A stretch of 64,000 nt of DNA. It comes from an uncultured Flavobacterium sp. (GTDB taxonomy: Bacteria > Bacteroidota > Bacteroidia > Flavobacteriales > Flavobacteriaceae). A program made the translations under genes and the position numbers. The notes under the pieces are model-generated. The model was not told the DNA's origin. It saw only the letters and a program-made list of their open reading frames with translations, and made no database searches. Each line of letters opens with the position of its first letter. Within the stretch, counting starts at the first letter, position 1. The DNA lies in the NCBI GenBank assembly GCA_934636265.1, contig CAKUAD010000005.1, positions 21,007 through 85,006 of the forward strand, given 5' to 3'. This document shows, piece by piece, positions 16,781 to 25,559 of this stretch.

Positions 16781-19171
16781 ATGACACAGGCAGAATTAAA
16801 CGCAGAACTTTCATTTGACGATTTTAAAGCCGAGGTCCTCAAGGATTACCGACTGGCCGTTACAAGCCGCGAATGCAGCCTTTTGGGGCGTCGCGAAGTG
16901 CTCACCGGAAAAGCCAAGTTTGGCATTTTTGGCGACGGGAAAGAGGTTCCGCAGCTGGCGATGGCCAAAGCCTTTAAAAACGGTGACTTTCGATCAGGAT
17001 ACTATCGCGATCAAACCTTTATGATGGCCATCGGCAAGCTGACCATCCAGCAGTTTTTTGCCGGATTGTACGGCCACGCCGATATTGAACACGACCCCAT
17101 GTCGGGCGGGCGTCAGATGGGCGGACACTTTGCCACGCACAGCCTTAAGGAAGACGGTTCGTGGAAAGACCTGACCCTCCAGAAAAACTCCAGCGCCGAC
17201 ATATCACCTACCGCCGGCCAGATGCCGCGTCTTTTGGGCTTGGCTCAGGCGTCAAAAATTTACCGTGAAGTGCAGGGAATTCCCGGATCGACTAATTTTT
17301 CGATTTACGGAAATGAAATTGCCTGGGGAACGATCGGGAATGCGAGTACGTCTGAAGGGTTGTTTTTTGAAACCATCAACGCTGCGGGAGTTTTGCAAGT
17401 GCCGATGGTCATCAGCGTTTGGGACGACGAATACGGAATTTCGGTACACGCACGGCACCAGACCACCAAGGAAAACATCTCTGAAATCTTAAAAGGACTT
17501 CAGCGCGACGAAAAGCATAAGGGTTACGAAGTACTCAAGGCGAAAGGCTGGGATTACGCCGAGCTGGTAGCCACCTATGAAAAAGCCTCACGGATTGCAC
17601 GCGAACAGCACGTTCCGGTTCTCATCCACGTCTATGAACTGACACAGCCGCAAGGACACTCCACTTCCGGATCGCACGAGCGCTACAAGAATGCCGAGCG
17701 TCTTGAATGGGAGGGCAATTTTGACTGTATCCGCCAAATGAGGGAATGGATGCTGGGCTTTGGGTTGGCAACGGCCGAAGTGCTAGACGAAATTGAAGCC
17801 GAGTGCAAAAAAGAAGTCCTCGAAGGAAAAAAAGCCGCCTGGACCGCTTTTATCACACCCATTAAAGAAGAACAGGCTGAAATCGTTTCGCTTTTACATT
17901 CGGTAGGCGGCGACAACAAAGTCTTTATTGATAAGATTGCCAATGATTTGGCCACCATCAAAGAACCGGGACGCAAAGACCTTTTGGTAGCGGCGCGCAA
18001 GGTGTTGCGGATGCAGCCAGGACACGCGGGTCTGTCGGCGTGGATTAAATCATATACAAAAAACGTCCAGCCCGCCTACAGTTCGCACCTGTTTTCACAA
18101 TCGGCAAAAAATATCGCATCGGTTACCGCCGTTGCGCCAACTTACGATCCATCGGCTGAAGAAGTCGACGGACGCGTGGTGTTGCGCGACAATTTTGACG
18201 CCATCTTTGCCAAGCGACCTGAAGTCCTGATTTTTGGTGAAGATTCCGGAAACATTGGCGACGTAAACCAAGGCCTCGAAGGCCTGCAGGCCAAGTACGG
18301 CGAAAACCGTGTAGCCGATGCCGGAATTCGCGAGGCTACCATCCTGGGACAGGGAATCGGAATGGCTATGCGGGGCCTGCGCCCGATTGCTGAAATCCAA
18401 TATCTGGATTACCTGCTTTATGCGTTGCAAATCATGAGCGACGATCTGGCCACGCTACAATACCGCACCTGCGGCCGCCAAAAAGCACCGCTGATTATCC
18501 GCACGCGCGGTCACCGACTGGAGGGCATCTGGCATTCGGGATCACCCATGGGGATGATCATCAATGCGATTCGCGGCATTCACGTACTGGTTCCGCGAAA
18601 CATGACCAAGGCCGCAGGTTTTTACAATGCGCTTTTGGAAACCGATGAGCCTGCGCTGATTGTCGAATGTCTCAACGGATACCGCCTCAAGGAAAAATTG
18701 CCGACCAACCTGGGTGAATTCAAAACACCGATTGGCGAGGTTGAGGTAATCAAGGAGGGCTCTGATCTTACGGTGGTTTCCTACGGATCGACCTTACGAC
18801 TGGTTGAACAGGCTGCTCGCGAGCTATTGGAAAAAGGCATCGATGTGGAAATTATCGACGCGCAATCGCTGCTGCCGTTTGACATCAAAAAGGATGTGGT
18901 GAAAAGCGTTGCCAAAACCAACCGACTGCTGGTGGTGGACGAAGACGTTCCCGGAGGCGCATCGGCCTATCTGCTGCAGCAAATCCTGGAGGAACAAAAC
19001 GCCTACCAATACCTGGACAGCAAGCCCGAAACCCTGGCGGCCAAGGCTCACCGTCCGGCGTACGGAACCGATGGCGATTATTTTTCAAAACCGTCGGCCG
19101 AGGATATTTATGAAAGGATTTACGCCATCATGCAGGATGCGTATCCGGAAAAGTATCCGTCACTTTACTAA
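16781..19171 (+). CDS. 2-oxoacid (branched-chain) dehydrogenase E1, fused alpha and beta subunits
   Basis: 796-residue thiamine diphosphate enzyme joining E1 alpha (about 1-440) and E1 beta (about 465-796) in one chain, the usual form in Bacteroidota for the 2-oxoisovalerate dehydrogenase type. It decarboxylates branched-chain 2-oxoacids and transfers the acyl group to a lipoyl E2, here encoded elsewhere. The cofactor metal site GDG...NN reads GNASTSEG...WDDEYGIS, with Asn and Asp exchanged. The beta half has FGEDSGNIGDVNQG, DAGIREATILGQGIGMA and VVDEDVPGGASAYL, as in transketolase-like beta subunits. A TAAATTTG element lies at 16751-16758, 22 bp upstream. Confidence 0.85.
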   Translation: MTQAELNAELSFDDFKAEVLKDYRLAVTSRECSLLGRREVLTGKAKFGIFGDGKEVPQLAMAKAFKNGDFRSGYYRDQTFMMAIGKLTIQQFFAGLYGHADIEHDPMSGGRQMGGHFATHSLKEDGSWKDLTLQKNSSADISPTAGQMPRLLGLAQASKIYREVQGIPGSTNFSIYGNEIAWGTIGNASTSEGLFFETINAAGVLQVPMVISVWDDEYGISVHARHQTTKENISEILKGLQRDEKHKGYEVLKAKGWDYAELVATYEKASRIAREQHVPVLIHVYELTQPQGHSTSGSHERYKNAERLEWEGNFDCIRQMREWMLGFGLATAEVLDEIEAECKKEVLEGKKAAWTAFITPIKEEQAEIVSLLHSVGGDNKVFIDKIANDLATIKEPGRKDLLVAARKVLRMQPGHAGLSAWIKSYTKNVQPAYSSHLFSQSAKNIASVTAVAPTYDPSAEEVDGRVVLRDNFDAIFAKRPEVLIFGEDSGNIGDVNQGLEGLQAKYGENRVADAGIREATILGQGIGMAMRGLRPIAEIQYLDYLLYALQIMSDDLATLQYRTCGRQKAPLIIRTRGHRLEGIWHSGSPMGMIINAIRGIHVLVPRNMTKAAGFYNALLETDEPALIVECLNGYRLKEKLPTNLGEFKTPIGEVEVIKEGSDLTVVSYGSTLRLVEQAARELLEKGIDVEIIDAQSLLPFDIKKDVVKSVAKTNRLLVVDEDVPGGASAYLLQQILEEQNAYQYLDSKPETLAAKAHRPAYGTDGDYFSKPSAEDIYERIYAIMQDAYPEKYPSLY

Positions 19172-19196
19172 TCCCAACGTCAACAATACGTTAAAG

Positions 19197-19220
19197 CCAA
19201 CCCGCGAGGTTGGTTTTTTT
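19197..19220 (+). terminator. Intrinsic terminator
   Basis: Stem CCAACC / GGTTGG with loop CGCGA, followed by seven T residues, just after the E1 gene. Confidence 0.8.
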
Positions 19221-19236
19221 GTAAATTAGAATATCT

Positions 19237-19893
19237 ATGAAATCTATTTTTGAATCCCTTGCTCCTGTTAGCGTCCTGGAGATTGACGGACGCTATGCTC
19301 CCATTGACCTATCGGTACAAAACAACGAACTGTCCGGCAAAGAATCGGCGGCTGAAATGGAAGCTTATGTAAAGTTTCATCTTTTAAAACATCACGCGGC
19401 TGTGGCTTGGGGCGGATATGGCGAAAAGCGCAATCTTTACAAACGCAGCGAATTGTTTGAAGACGAAGCACAATCCCGCGACACCCACCTGGGCATTGAC
19501 CTTTGGGCGCCTGCGGGAACTCCGGTGTTGGCGGCTTTGGATGGAACCGTCCACAGTTTTGACTACAACGCCGGGCTTGGAAATTACGGCCCGACGATTA
19601 TTCTGGAACACCAATTAAAGGGTGAAATGTTTTATACCTTGTACGGCCATTTGTCGGTAGAGAGCATTGCCGATCTGGAAATTGGCGATGAATTTCAAGC
19701 GGGCGACTGCCTGGGCGAATTGGGCGGTGCGTCGGTAAACGGAAATTATGCGCCGCACCTGCATTTTCAGATCATCCGCGACCTGGAAGATCACCTTGGC
19801 GATTATCCCGGGGTTTGCGCATCGGCCGTTTGGCCACACTACCAAGAGAATTGTCCCAACCCCAACCTGCTCCTTAAAATTCAAACCTCATGA
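19237..19893 (+). CDS. M23-family (LytM) metallopeptidase without signal peptide
   Basis: 218-residue peptidase of the M23 family, which cuts peptide cross-links of peptidoglycan. Zinc ligands are present: HLGID (His84, Asp88) and HLHF near residue 173, with the usual glycine-rich strands DLWAPAGTPVLAALDG and TLYGHLS between them. What is odd is the N-terminus (MKSIFESLAPVSVLEIDGRY), which has no signal peptide or membrane segment, so it may be cytoplasmic, exported by another route, or act on something other than the wall. It is translationally coupled to the lipoprotein gene by an ATGA overlap. Confidence 0.85.
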   Translation: MKSIFESLAPVSVLEIDGRYAPIDLSVQNNELSGKESAAEMEAYVKFHLLKHHAAVAWGGYGEKRNLYKRSELFEDEAQSRDTHLGIDLWAPAGTPVLAALDGTVHSFDYNAGLGNYGPTIILEHQLKGEMFYTLYGHLSVESIADLEIGDEFQAGDCLGELGGASVNGNYAPHLHFQIIRDLEDHLGDYPGVCASAVWPHYQENCPNPNLLLKIQTS

Positions 19894-20372
19894 AAAGACT
19901 CCTCCTTTTTGCCTGCACGGTTTTGCTTGTGGCGGGCTGTAAATCCAAAAAGGCGACGACCCAGCCCAAACCTGAAAAGCCCGTCGAACTCAGGGTAAGC
20001 AGGTTAGCCGCCGATGACATTGACCAGCAGCAAAAAGACAAAGCCTATGAGATGGGACGCCGGGTGCTGATGGCCTGCAACACTTCGCGGTTTAAACCGT
20101 TTACGCCCGAGGAAGCCACACTTCAGGTACGCAAAAACGCCACCGAGCAACGCCTGACCAAAACCTGTCACAACTTTCAGCTTAAGTACGGCACCTTTAA
20201 AGGCGTCAGGTTTATCGAGGCTTACAAAGACAAAACCACCAAGGAAACCATTTATCGCTACAAGGCTGACTACTCCAAAAAAATCGCCAACAAGGAACTT
20301 CGCGTCACCATGAATGAGAACAATCAGGTCTCAGCCATCAAGTCATTGGACTGGGTTGACGAATTTAAATGA
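19890..20372 (+). CDS. Predicted lipoprotein of unknown function
   Basis: 160-residue protein with a lipoprotein signal peptide, lipobox LVAGC, lipidated Cys17, followed by a Lys-rich tether (KSKKATTQPKPEKP). The mature part is highly basic and shows no domain I recognise. It holds one disulfide-capable pair (ACNTSRFK and TCHNFQLK). It overlaps the M23 gene by 4 bp (ATGA) and precedes the SRPBCC gene by 6 bp, so the three form an operon; a role alongside the peptidase at the envelope is plausible but not shown. Confidence 0.75.
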   Translation: MKRLLLFACTVLLVAGCKSKKATTQPKPEKPVELRVSRLAADDIDQQQKDKAYEMGRRVLMACNTSRFKPFTPEEATLQVRKNATEQRLTKTCHNFQLKYGTFKGVRFIEAYKDKTTKETIYRYKADYSKKIANKELRVTMNENNQVSAIKSLDWVDEFK

Positions 20373-20378
20373 ACAAAC

Positions 20379-20804
20379 ATGAAAAGACTAGAATTTGAAG
20401 TATTGATTGATGCCCCGCGGGAGAAAGTCTGGGACAGCCTGTGGTTGGACAAAAATTACCGCGATTGGACCAGTGTGTTTTGTCAGGGAAGCTATCTTGA
20501 AGTCGACTGGACCGTGGGCGGAAAAGCAAGATTCCTGGCCCCGGGCGAGTCAGGCATGCACAGCCGCATTGTACGATTGGAGCCAGGTGTTCAGGTTTGG
20601 TTTGAACATTTGGGCGAGATTCAACAAGGCGTTGACCAACCTGAAGCTGATTGGGCCGGTTTTCAGGAAAATTACCTGTTGACGGAGGCGCCCGGTGGCA
20701 TAAAAGTATCCGTTACCGTAGATGTTACCGATGATCACCTGGAATACTTTGGGAAGACATTCCCCAACGGCTTGCAACGCCTAAAACAGATTGCCGAGTC
20801 CTAG
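20379..20804 (+). CDS. SRPBCC (START/AHSA1-like) domain protein
   Basis: 141-residue single-domain protein of the SRPBCC superfamily, a hydrophobic-ligand-binding fold. It opens with MKRLEFEVLIDAPREKVWDSLW, the typical 'polyketide cyclase / AHSA1' start, and continues with WTVGGKARFLAPG and a C-terminal long helix YFGKTFPNGLQRLKQIA. The ligand cannot be predicted. It is the last gene of the M23-lipoprotein operon, and its 3' end overlaps the convergent menC gene by 24 bp. Confidence 0.8.
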   Translation: MKRLEFEVLIDAPREKVWDSLWLDKNYRDWTSVFCQGSYLEVDWTVGGKARFLAPGESGMHSRIVRLEPGVQVWFEHLGEIQQGVDQPEADWAGFQENYLLTEAPGGIKVSVTVDVTDDHLEYFGKTFPNGLQRLKQIAES

Positions 20805-21827
20805 GACACCAACGTCCCACGGTTCGTTTTGGCCGTAAAACAATTGCCCGTCTGACACTTTAAGCGGACTCTCGATATTGTTGGTATAAAGCGCAGCCGT
20901 GCCAAGTCCCTGCGGCATTGGATTCTGCCGGGTAAACGCCCATTGAGCAATGGCGTTGAGACCAATGTTGCTCTCCAGAGCCGAAGTTGCCCACCATCCT
21001 ATCCCAAATTCGGCCGCGGTTTCAATCCACTGTTCGCTGGCCATAAATCCTCCCACCAGGCTGGGTTTAAGGATGATGTATTGCGGACGGATGGTTTGCA
21101 GTAACTCCCTTTGACTTTCCCTATCGGTTACGCCGATAAGTTCTTCGTCGAGCGCGATGGGAATGGGCGATACTTCACAAAGCTTTTTCATTGCCTGAGG
21201 CTGACCGGCGCGTATGGGCTGCTCGATGCTGTGAACGGAAAATTCAGAGAGTGCCCGGAGTTTTTCCGGTGCTTCCGACGGCGAAAAAGCACCGTTGGCA
21301 TCGACGCGGATCTCAATGGTTTGCGCATCGAAATCCTTGCGGATGTGCGCCAGCAGTTCGAGTTCCTGCAAAAAATCAATTGCACCGATTTTGAGTTTTA
21401 CGCATGAAAAACCCAGCTGCAACTTTTCATGGATCTGACGCCGCATATCGTCTTTTGTACCCATCCAGACCAGTCCGTTGATGGCAATGCCCCGGCCGCG
21501 GGTAAACGCAGATGGAAAGAGTTCAAACGGATTCCGCGACTTGAGCGACAACAACGCCGTCTCGAGCCCAAAACGTATGGATGGCCAATCAGCCAAATCC
21601 TTGGGTGATAAGCTCTCAAAATTAGCACAAACCCACGACAGCTTTTCCTCGTAATCCGGTCGGTCGTCATGGCTCAGTCCGCGAAGCAGGCCACACTCGC
21701 CTATCCCCGTGCGGCCTTTTTCCCGGAGTATGAAAAAATACGTTCCCTTTTGCGTCATCACACCGCGCGAGGTGCCCGACGGCTTTTTGAAATCGAGGAT
21801 GTATCGCTGGTAAGTGGCTGTCATCAA
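20781..21827 (-). CDS. menC: o-Succinylbenzoate synthase
   Basis: 348-residue enolase-superfamily enzyme of the muconate-lactonising subgroup that dehydrates SHCHC to o-succinylbenzoate in menaquinone synthesis. Catalytic pattern: CVKLKIGA (KxK), metal ligands in RVDANGAF, SIEQPI and ALDEELIG, and the second lysine in ILKPSLVGGF. The name is supported by menA, menB and menD in the same run; on sequence alone a dipeptide epimerase would be an alternative. The start is coupled by an ATGA overlap to the UPF0173 gene upstream. It is the last gene of the minus-strand men cluster. Confidence 0.85.
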   Translation of the reverse strand: MMTATYQRYILDFKKPSGTSRGVMTQKGTYFFILREKGRTGIGECGLLRGLSHDDRPDYEEKLSWVCANFESLSPKDLADWPSIRFGLETALLSLKSRNPFELFPSAFTRGRGIAINGLVWMGTKDDMRRQIHEKLQLGFSCVKLKIGAIDFLQELELLAHIRKDFDAQTIEIRVDANGAFSPSEAPEKLRALSEFSVHSIEQPIRAGQPQAMKKLCEVSPIPIALDEELIGVTDRESQRELLQTIRPQYIILKPSLVGGFMASEQWIETAAEFGIGWWATSALESNIGLNAIAQWAFTRQNPMPQGLGTAALYTNNIESPLKVSDGQLFYGQNEPWDVGVLGLGNLF

Positions 21828-22501
21828 ATCGTAATCGACTCGCCGATGGCCGGCAGCATCAAATCCTTTCCGTTGGCAAAAAACTTGCGGATGGCCATGT
21901 CTTTATCAATTTTGATAAATCCAAAAGTATCGTAATGGTAGCCCATCACCTTGTCGCACTCCAGAAATTGGGCGGCGGTGATGGCATCGTCGACATCCAT
22001 CGTGAAGTTGCTTCCTATGGGCAGTATGGCAAGGTCGAGCGCGTATCGCATCGGGATGAGTTTCATGTCCATCGTCAGTGCGGTATCGCCCGCTATGTAA
22101 AGCGTGCGGTTTTCGCTCATCACGATAAAACCCATCGGATTCCCTCCGTAGGATCCGTCCGGAAAACTGCTGGAATGCAAGGCGTTGACACATTTAAGTG
22201 TCCCAAAATCAAAGGACCAGGACCCGCCGTGGTTCATTCCGTGAGCCTTAAACCCTTTGCTCTCATAATGGCCGGCAATCTCGGCATTGGAAATAATGGT
22301 CGCGCCCGTTCGTCTGGCAATGGTTTCCACATCCAGGATGTGATCGCCGTGTGCGTGGGTCAATAGGATGTAATCGGCCGGAATACTGTTGACTTCAAGG
22401 TGCGATGCCAGCGGATTGGCCGATATGAACGGATCGACTACAAGGTGCTTTCCGTGAATTTCGATGCCAAGCGATGCATGGCCGTAATAGGTAATTTTCA
22501 T
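21824..22501 (-). CDS. UPF0173 metallo-beta-lactamase-fold hydrolase
   Basis: 225-residue MBL-fold hydrolase of the UPF0173 family. The zinc motif THAHGDH is at about residues 54-60, with further ligands in GSWSFDFG ... ALHSSSFPDG, AGDTALTMDM and GYHYDTF. The frame is open to 22543, but the start MKITYYGHASLGIEI at 22501 is the family start and sits 1 bp after the menA stop. Substrate unknown. Being placed between menA and menC, and coupled to menC by a 4-bp overlap, suggests co-expression with menaquinone synthesis, not necessarily a role in it. Confidence 0.85.
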   Translation of the reverse strand: MKITYYGHASLGIEIHGKHLVVDPFISANPLASHLEVNSIPADYILLTHAHGDHILDVETIARRTGATIISNAEIAGHYESKGFKAHGMNHGGSWSFDFGTLKCVNALHSSSFPDGSYGGNPMGFIVMSENRTLYIAGDTALTMDMKLIPMRYALDLAILPIGSNFTMDVDDAITAAQFLECDKVMGYHYDTFGFIKIDKDMAIRKFFANGKDLMLPAIGESITI

Positions 22502-22502
22502 C

Positions 22503-23474
22503 TTATAGTTGGTTACGTGTTGCATTGATGACCTGAACGACAATGTCGGAGAAAAAATAAATAAGCGACAAAGACAGGATGACCGAAATCAAGAACGTCG
22601 AAACGGCCAGCTTGCGCAATTCAGGATCGAGGTCGGCCGGATGCTTGGCGCGTTTGATACGGCCCAGATGGCGGATAAGCGGGATGTACATGATCAAAAA
22701 GAAAAATACATCCACATTGAGCTCGCCGGGGTTGACGTCTTTGTAGTAATCAAACAAAAACCCAAACAAAAAGAACAGCACCATGGCCGAAATCACCAGG
22801 AAATAGTGGTACGTCTTGGCCCGCTCTCCTCCTATCTTGACTACCAGCGTATTTTTGCCGGCCAGTCTGTCGGAGGCTTCGTCCCGCATGTTGTTCAGGT
22901 TGAGCACACCCACACTCAACAATCCGATGGCGGTAGCAGGAAGCAGCAGCAAGGTGTCAATTTCCTTGAGAATCATAAAACTGACGCCCATGGTACTCAC
23001 CCATCCAAAAAACACAAAGACAAAAATGTCGCCGTAGCCGCGGTAGCCGTATGCGGTGTTCCCAACGGTATAACGGATGGCCGACGCCACAGCCAGGGCT
23101 CCCAGCAAAACATAGAACAACGACCAGATATAGTTGGTTTCCTTAAACGATACGTAGATAAGCGCCAGTGCCGATACAGCTGTCAGAAACGAGGTGATGT
23201 ACAGCGCGCGCCTCATGGACTCGGGCGATATGGCTCCGCTTTGTATGGCGCGTTTTGGCCCGATGCGGTTGTCGTTGTCTGTGCCTTTGATGCCGTCGCC
23301 GTAATCGTTGGCAAAATTTGAGAGGATTTGCAAAAGCAATGTTGTAGCCAGCGCCAGCAAAACGATTTTCCAGTTGAAAATGGACTCGGACATGGCGTAA
23401 AAACTACCTACCAAAATTCCCGAAACCGATAGCGGAAGTGTGCGGGGGCGCGCGGCCTCAATCCAATGCTTCAT
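22503..23474 (-). CDS. menA: 1,4-Dihydroxy-2-naphthoate polyprenyltransferase
   Basis: 323-residue UbiA-superfamily membrane enzyme that attaches the polyprenyl tail to DHNA, giving demethylmenaquinone. Both Asp-rich diphosphate-binding motifs are visible: NDYGDGIKGTDNDNRIGP near residue 55 and NNMRDEASDRLAGKNTL near 195. About eight or nine hydrophobic segments follow the start MKHWIEAARPRTLPLSV, which is the standard MenA opening. It lies in the men cluster, upstream of the UPF0173 hydrolase and menC. Confidence 0.93.
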   Translation of the reverse strand: MKHWIEAARPRTLPLSVSGILVGSFYAMSESIFNWKIVLLALATTLLLQILSNFANDYGDGIKGTDNDNRIGPKRAIQSGAISPESMRRALYITSFLTAVSALALIYVSFKETNYIWSLFYVLLGALAVASAIRYTVGNTAYGYRGYGDIFVFVFFGWVSTMGVSFMILKEIDTLLLLPATAIGLLSVGVLNLNNMRDEASDRLAGKNTLVVKIGGERAKTYHYFLVISAMVLFFLFGFLFDYYKDVNPGELNVDVFFFLIMYIPLIRHLGRIKRAKHPADLDPELRKLAVSTFLISVILSLSLIYFFSDIVVQVINATRNQL

Positions 23475-23553
23475 TCTAATTGACGATTAACAGTTAACGA
23501 TCAACAATCATCCCGACTACAAATTTTTACAGCGGGCTGCTCCTGTGGATCGA

Positions 23554-25041
23554 TCACATCCAATTTGTGTTTTCTTTTTCCATCTGATAAAGCCAGTAAT
23601 TGGCCCAATGCTTAACCTGCGTAAAATTGGCAAAATTAAACCTGATATCTCCGCCAGCCGTGTGCAGGACAATGGTTCCGATATCGGCCTTGCGATGCCA
23701 TAGCCTTTGCGAAACCGACACCGACTGGATTTTTCCCGTTTCAATGATCCTTTGGGTTACATCCCACGCTCCGCCCTGCCGGATGATAAACCGCGGGCCG
23801 GCAAACAGGCGGTAATTCCTGTAATTAAAGTAGTGGATCAGAGCCAAAAACACCGCCAAAACTCCGGCTACCGGCGCAAATGCTGACAAATCGGCGTAAA
23901 GCCCAAGGCCAAAAAACACTCCTAAAGGTATGACAATTGTAACAAATATTAAAATGATCAGCTTGCGCAAGTGCGGCCTGAGCGCGACACCTTTTTGCGG
24001 TACTGTCCCGTAGAGCAAACTCAGGATACGGTCGCGTTCGGCGGGGCTGCAACCGGGAATGTCCAGGCCGTTTTCCTTTTCGCGGTGGTTCTCGTCAACC
24101 TGTACACCGGCCTGTAAAACCCTAAGCTCGCAAACGCCCAGTTTTTGCTGAAAATAATTTTGGCTGGTTTGAGTGATCTGGACGCGTCCCGGCCGGATAA
24201 TGGTGTTGCGCGTCGACAGCAGGCCGTAGCTTAGCAATAGTGAACCGTTTTGCGCCACAATCGTAAAATTGAAATACCGCACCACTGTCCTTAAAAGGTT
24301 AAACAAAAGCACGAAAAGCAGCAGCATCGTCACCATCAACGCAATCACGCTTACCGCAAACTGTTGTGGATCCAGGTACCGATTGACGTTTTCCTCAAGT
24401 TCCTCATAGGTAAGCGCCGTGCGCAACTGGTCGCCCACCGTCACGGCAAACGCCAGCAAAATCCCGATGGTCTTGACGTAATTCGAGGTCAATCCAGTTT
24501 TAAGCAGACTGGCCAGACTGATCTTTAACAGGGGCGTTGCGGAGTCTTCGTCGGTTGGGGCGGTGGTTGATTTGGGCGTAACTTCCAGAAGGCGCTGTTT
24601 GAGTGCCAGAGCCACCGGATGCGAGACGGATTTGATCTTGACTTCCTTGTCGCCGCTCCCGGCCGTATCAATCCCCAGCGCGTGGACGCCAATCAACTTC
24701 TGGATAAGCGATTGCGAAATGTTGACCTGCTGGATTTTATCGAGGGAGATGACCGTACGGGTCTTGTTGATAATACCTTCCGAGAGGATAAACTCGGCAT
24801 TTTGCTCATCAATCCAAAACGTAAAATTCCGGTATCGGAGCCAGCCCAAAACCAAGGCAACCATCGCAATTGAAATCAAAATGCCAAAAACAATTGCCTT
24901 TTCGTAGTTTTCCGATCGAAGGGCAAAAATCAGCAAAACCGGCCACATCGCAGCCACTACTGACCGCGCGGCGTCCAGAAACATGATGACAATTCCGGAA
25001 ACGGATTGCCGCTGCGGCTGACTAAAGTTTACCTCGTTCAC
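23554..25041 (-). CDS. YdbT-like membrane protein with bacterial PH domains
   Basis: 495-residue membrane protein with several bPH2 (YdbS/YdbT) domains, each preceded by a pair of transmembrane helices. The recurring unit is an arginine- and strand-rich segment such as FILSEGIINKTRTVISLDKIQQVNISQS, repeated near residues 245 (LLLSYGLLSTRNTIIRPGRVQITQTSQN) and 410 (FIIRQGGAWDVTQRIIE). In Bacillus the YdbS/YdbT pair has been linked to resistance to foreign bacteriocins; the molecular function remains unclear. It overlaps the ydbS-like gene by 4 bp, so the two are surely co-translated. Confidence 0.8.
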   Translation of the reverse strand: MNEVNFSQPQRQSVSGIVIMFLDAARSVVAAMWPVLLIFALRSENYEKAIVFGILISIAMVALVLGWLRYRNFTFWIDEQNAEFILSEGIINKTRTVISLDKIQQVNISQSLIQKLIGVHALGIDTAGSGDKEVKIKSVSHPVALALKQRLLEVTPKSTTAPTDEDSATPLLKISLASLLKTGLTSNYVKTIGILLAFAVTVGDQLRTALTYEELEENVNRYLDPQQFAVSVIALMVTMLLLFVLLFNLLRTVVRYFNFTIVAQNGSLLLSYGLLSTRNTIIRPGRVQITQTSQNYFQQKLGVCELRVLQAGVQVDENHREKENGLDIPGCSPAERDRILSLLYGTVPQKGVALRPHLRKLIILIFVTIVIPLGVFFGLGLYADLSAFAPVAGVLAVFLALIHYFNYRNYRLFAGPRFIIRQGGAWDVTQRIIETGKIQSVSVSQRLWHRKADIGTIVLHTAGGDIRFNFANFTQVKHWANYWLYQMEKENTNWM

Positions 25042-25547
25042 AATTCCTGCTGGATTTTACCCATCAAAAGTTGTTTAAGACTCGCGGCGGTGCCGGCCTC
25101 AAGTCCGGGAATGCTGATGTCGCCCGTTCCGGTGCCGGCGGTGTAAAGTTGAATCTTGGACAATCCCAACATTCGGGAAAGCCAACCCTCATGCAAGGCT
25201 ACGTGCTGGATTCGGTTGTAGGGAATGACGGTTGTCGTGGTGGTGATGACGCCGTGTCGGAAAATTACGTCGCGCTCCCTAAAGGCGTATCCCATCTTTT
25301 TGAGGCCACGTTTGTACACGATAAAAAGTACGGCAACCAAAACCGCCGACAACACCAATCCAGCCGCTACCCAAATCACATCAGCCGTAAAATACACCAC
25401 CACATGCGCCAAAAGCAATAGCACAACCAGAATCACCAGGTTAAACCGGATAATTTTCCAGTACGAAGGTTGTACCGGATGTAGCTCAACCAAATCAAAC
25501 CGGGGCAGATCGTCAAACGATATGGGATTATTTGAGAATTCCTCCAT
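25038..25547 (-). CDS. YdbS-like membrane protein with bacterial PH domain
   Basis: 169-residue partner of the downstream YdbT-like protein. Two transmembrane helices (about residues 32-75) are followed by one bPH2 domain with the hallmark FRHGVITTTTTVIPYNRIQHVALHE and LSKIQLYTAGTGTGDISIPGL. The pair is encoded between menB and menA in the same direction, 12 bp downstream of menB, and so forms part of the men operon; no functional link to menaquinone is known to me. Confidence 0.8.
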   Translation of the reverse strand: MEEFSNNPISFDDLPRFDLVELHPVQPSYWKIIRFNLVILVVLLLLAHVVVYFTADVIWVAAGLVLSAVLVAVLFIVYKRGLKKMGYAFRERDVIFRHGVITTTTTVIPYNRIQHVALHEGWLSRMLGLSKIQLYTAGTGTGDISIPGLEAGTAASLKQLLMGKIQQEL

Positions 25548-25559
25548 TGCTTAGAATAA

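Noticed and set aside
22509-23321. 270-residue plus-strand frame
   Set aside because: Antisense shadow of menA; the Gln/Lys/His-rich translation is typical of reading a membrane protein gene backwards.
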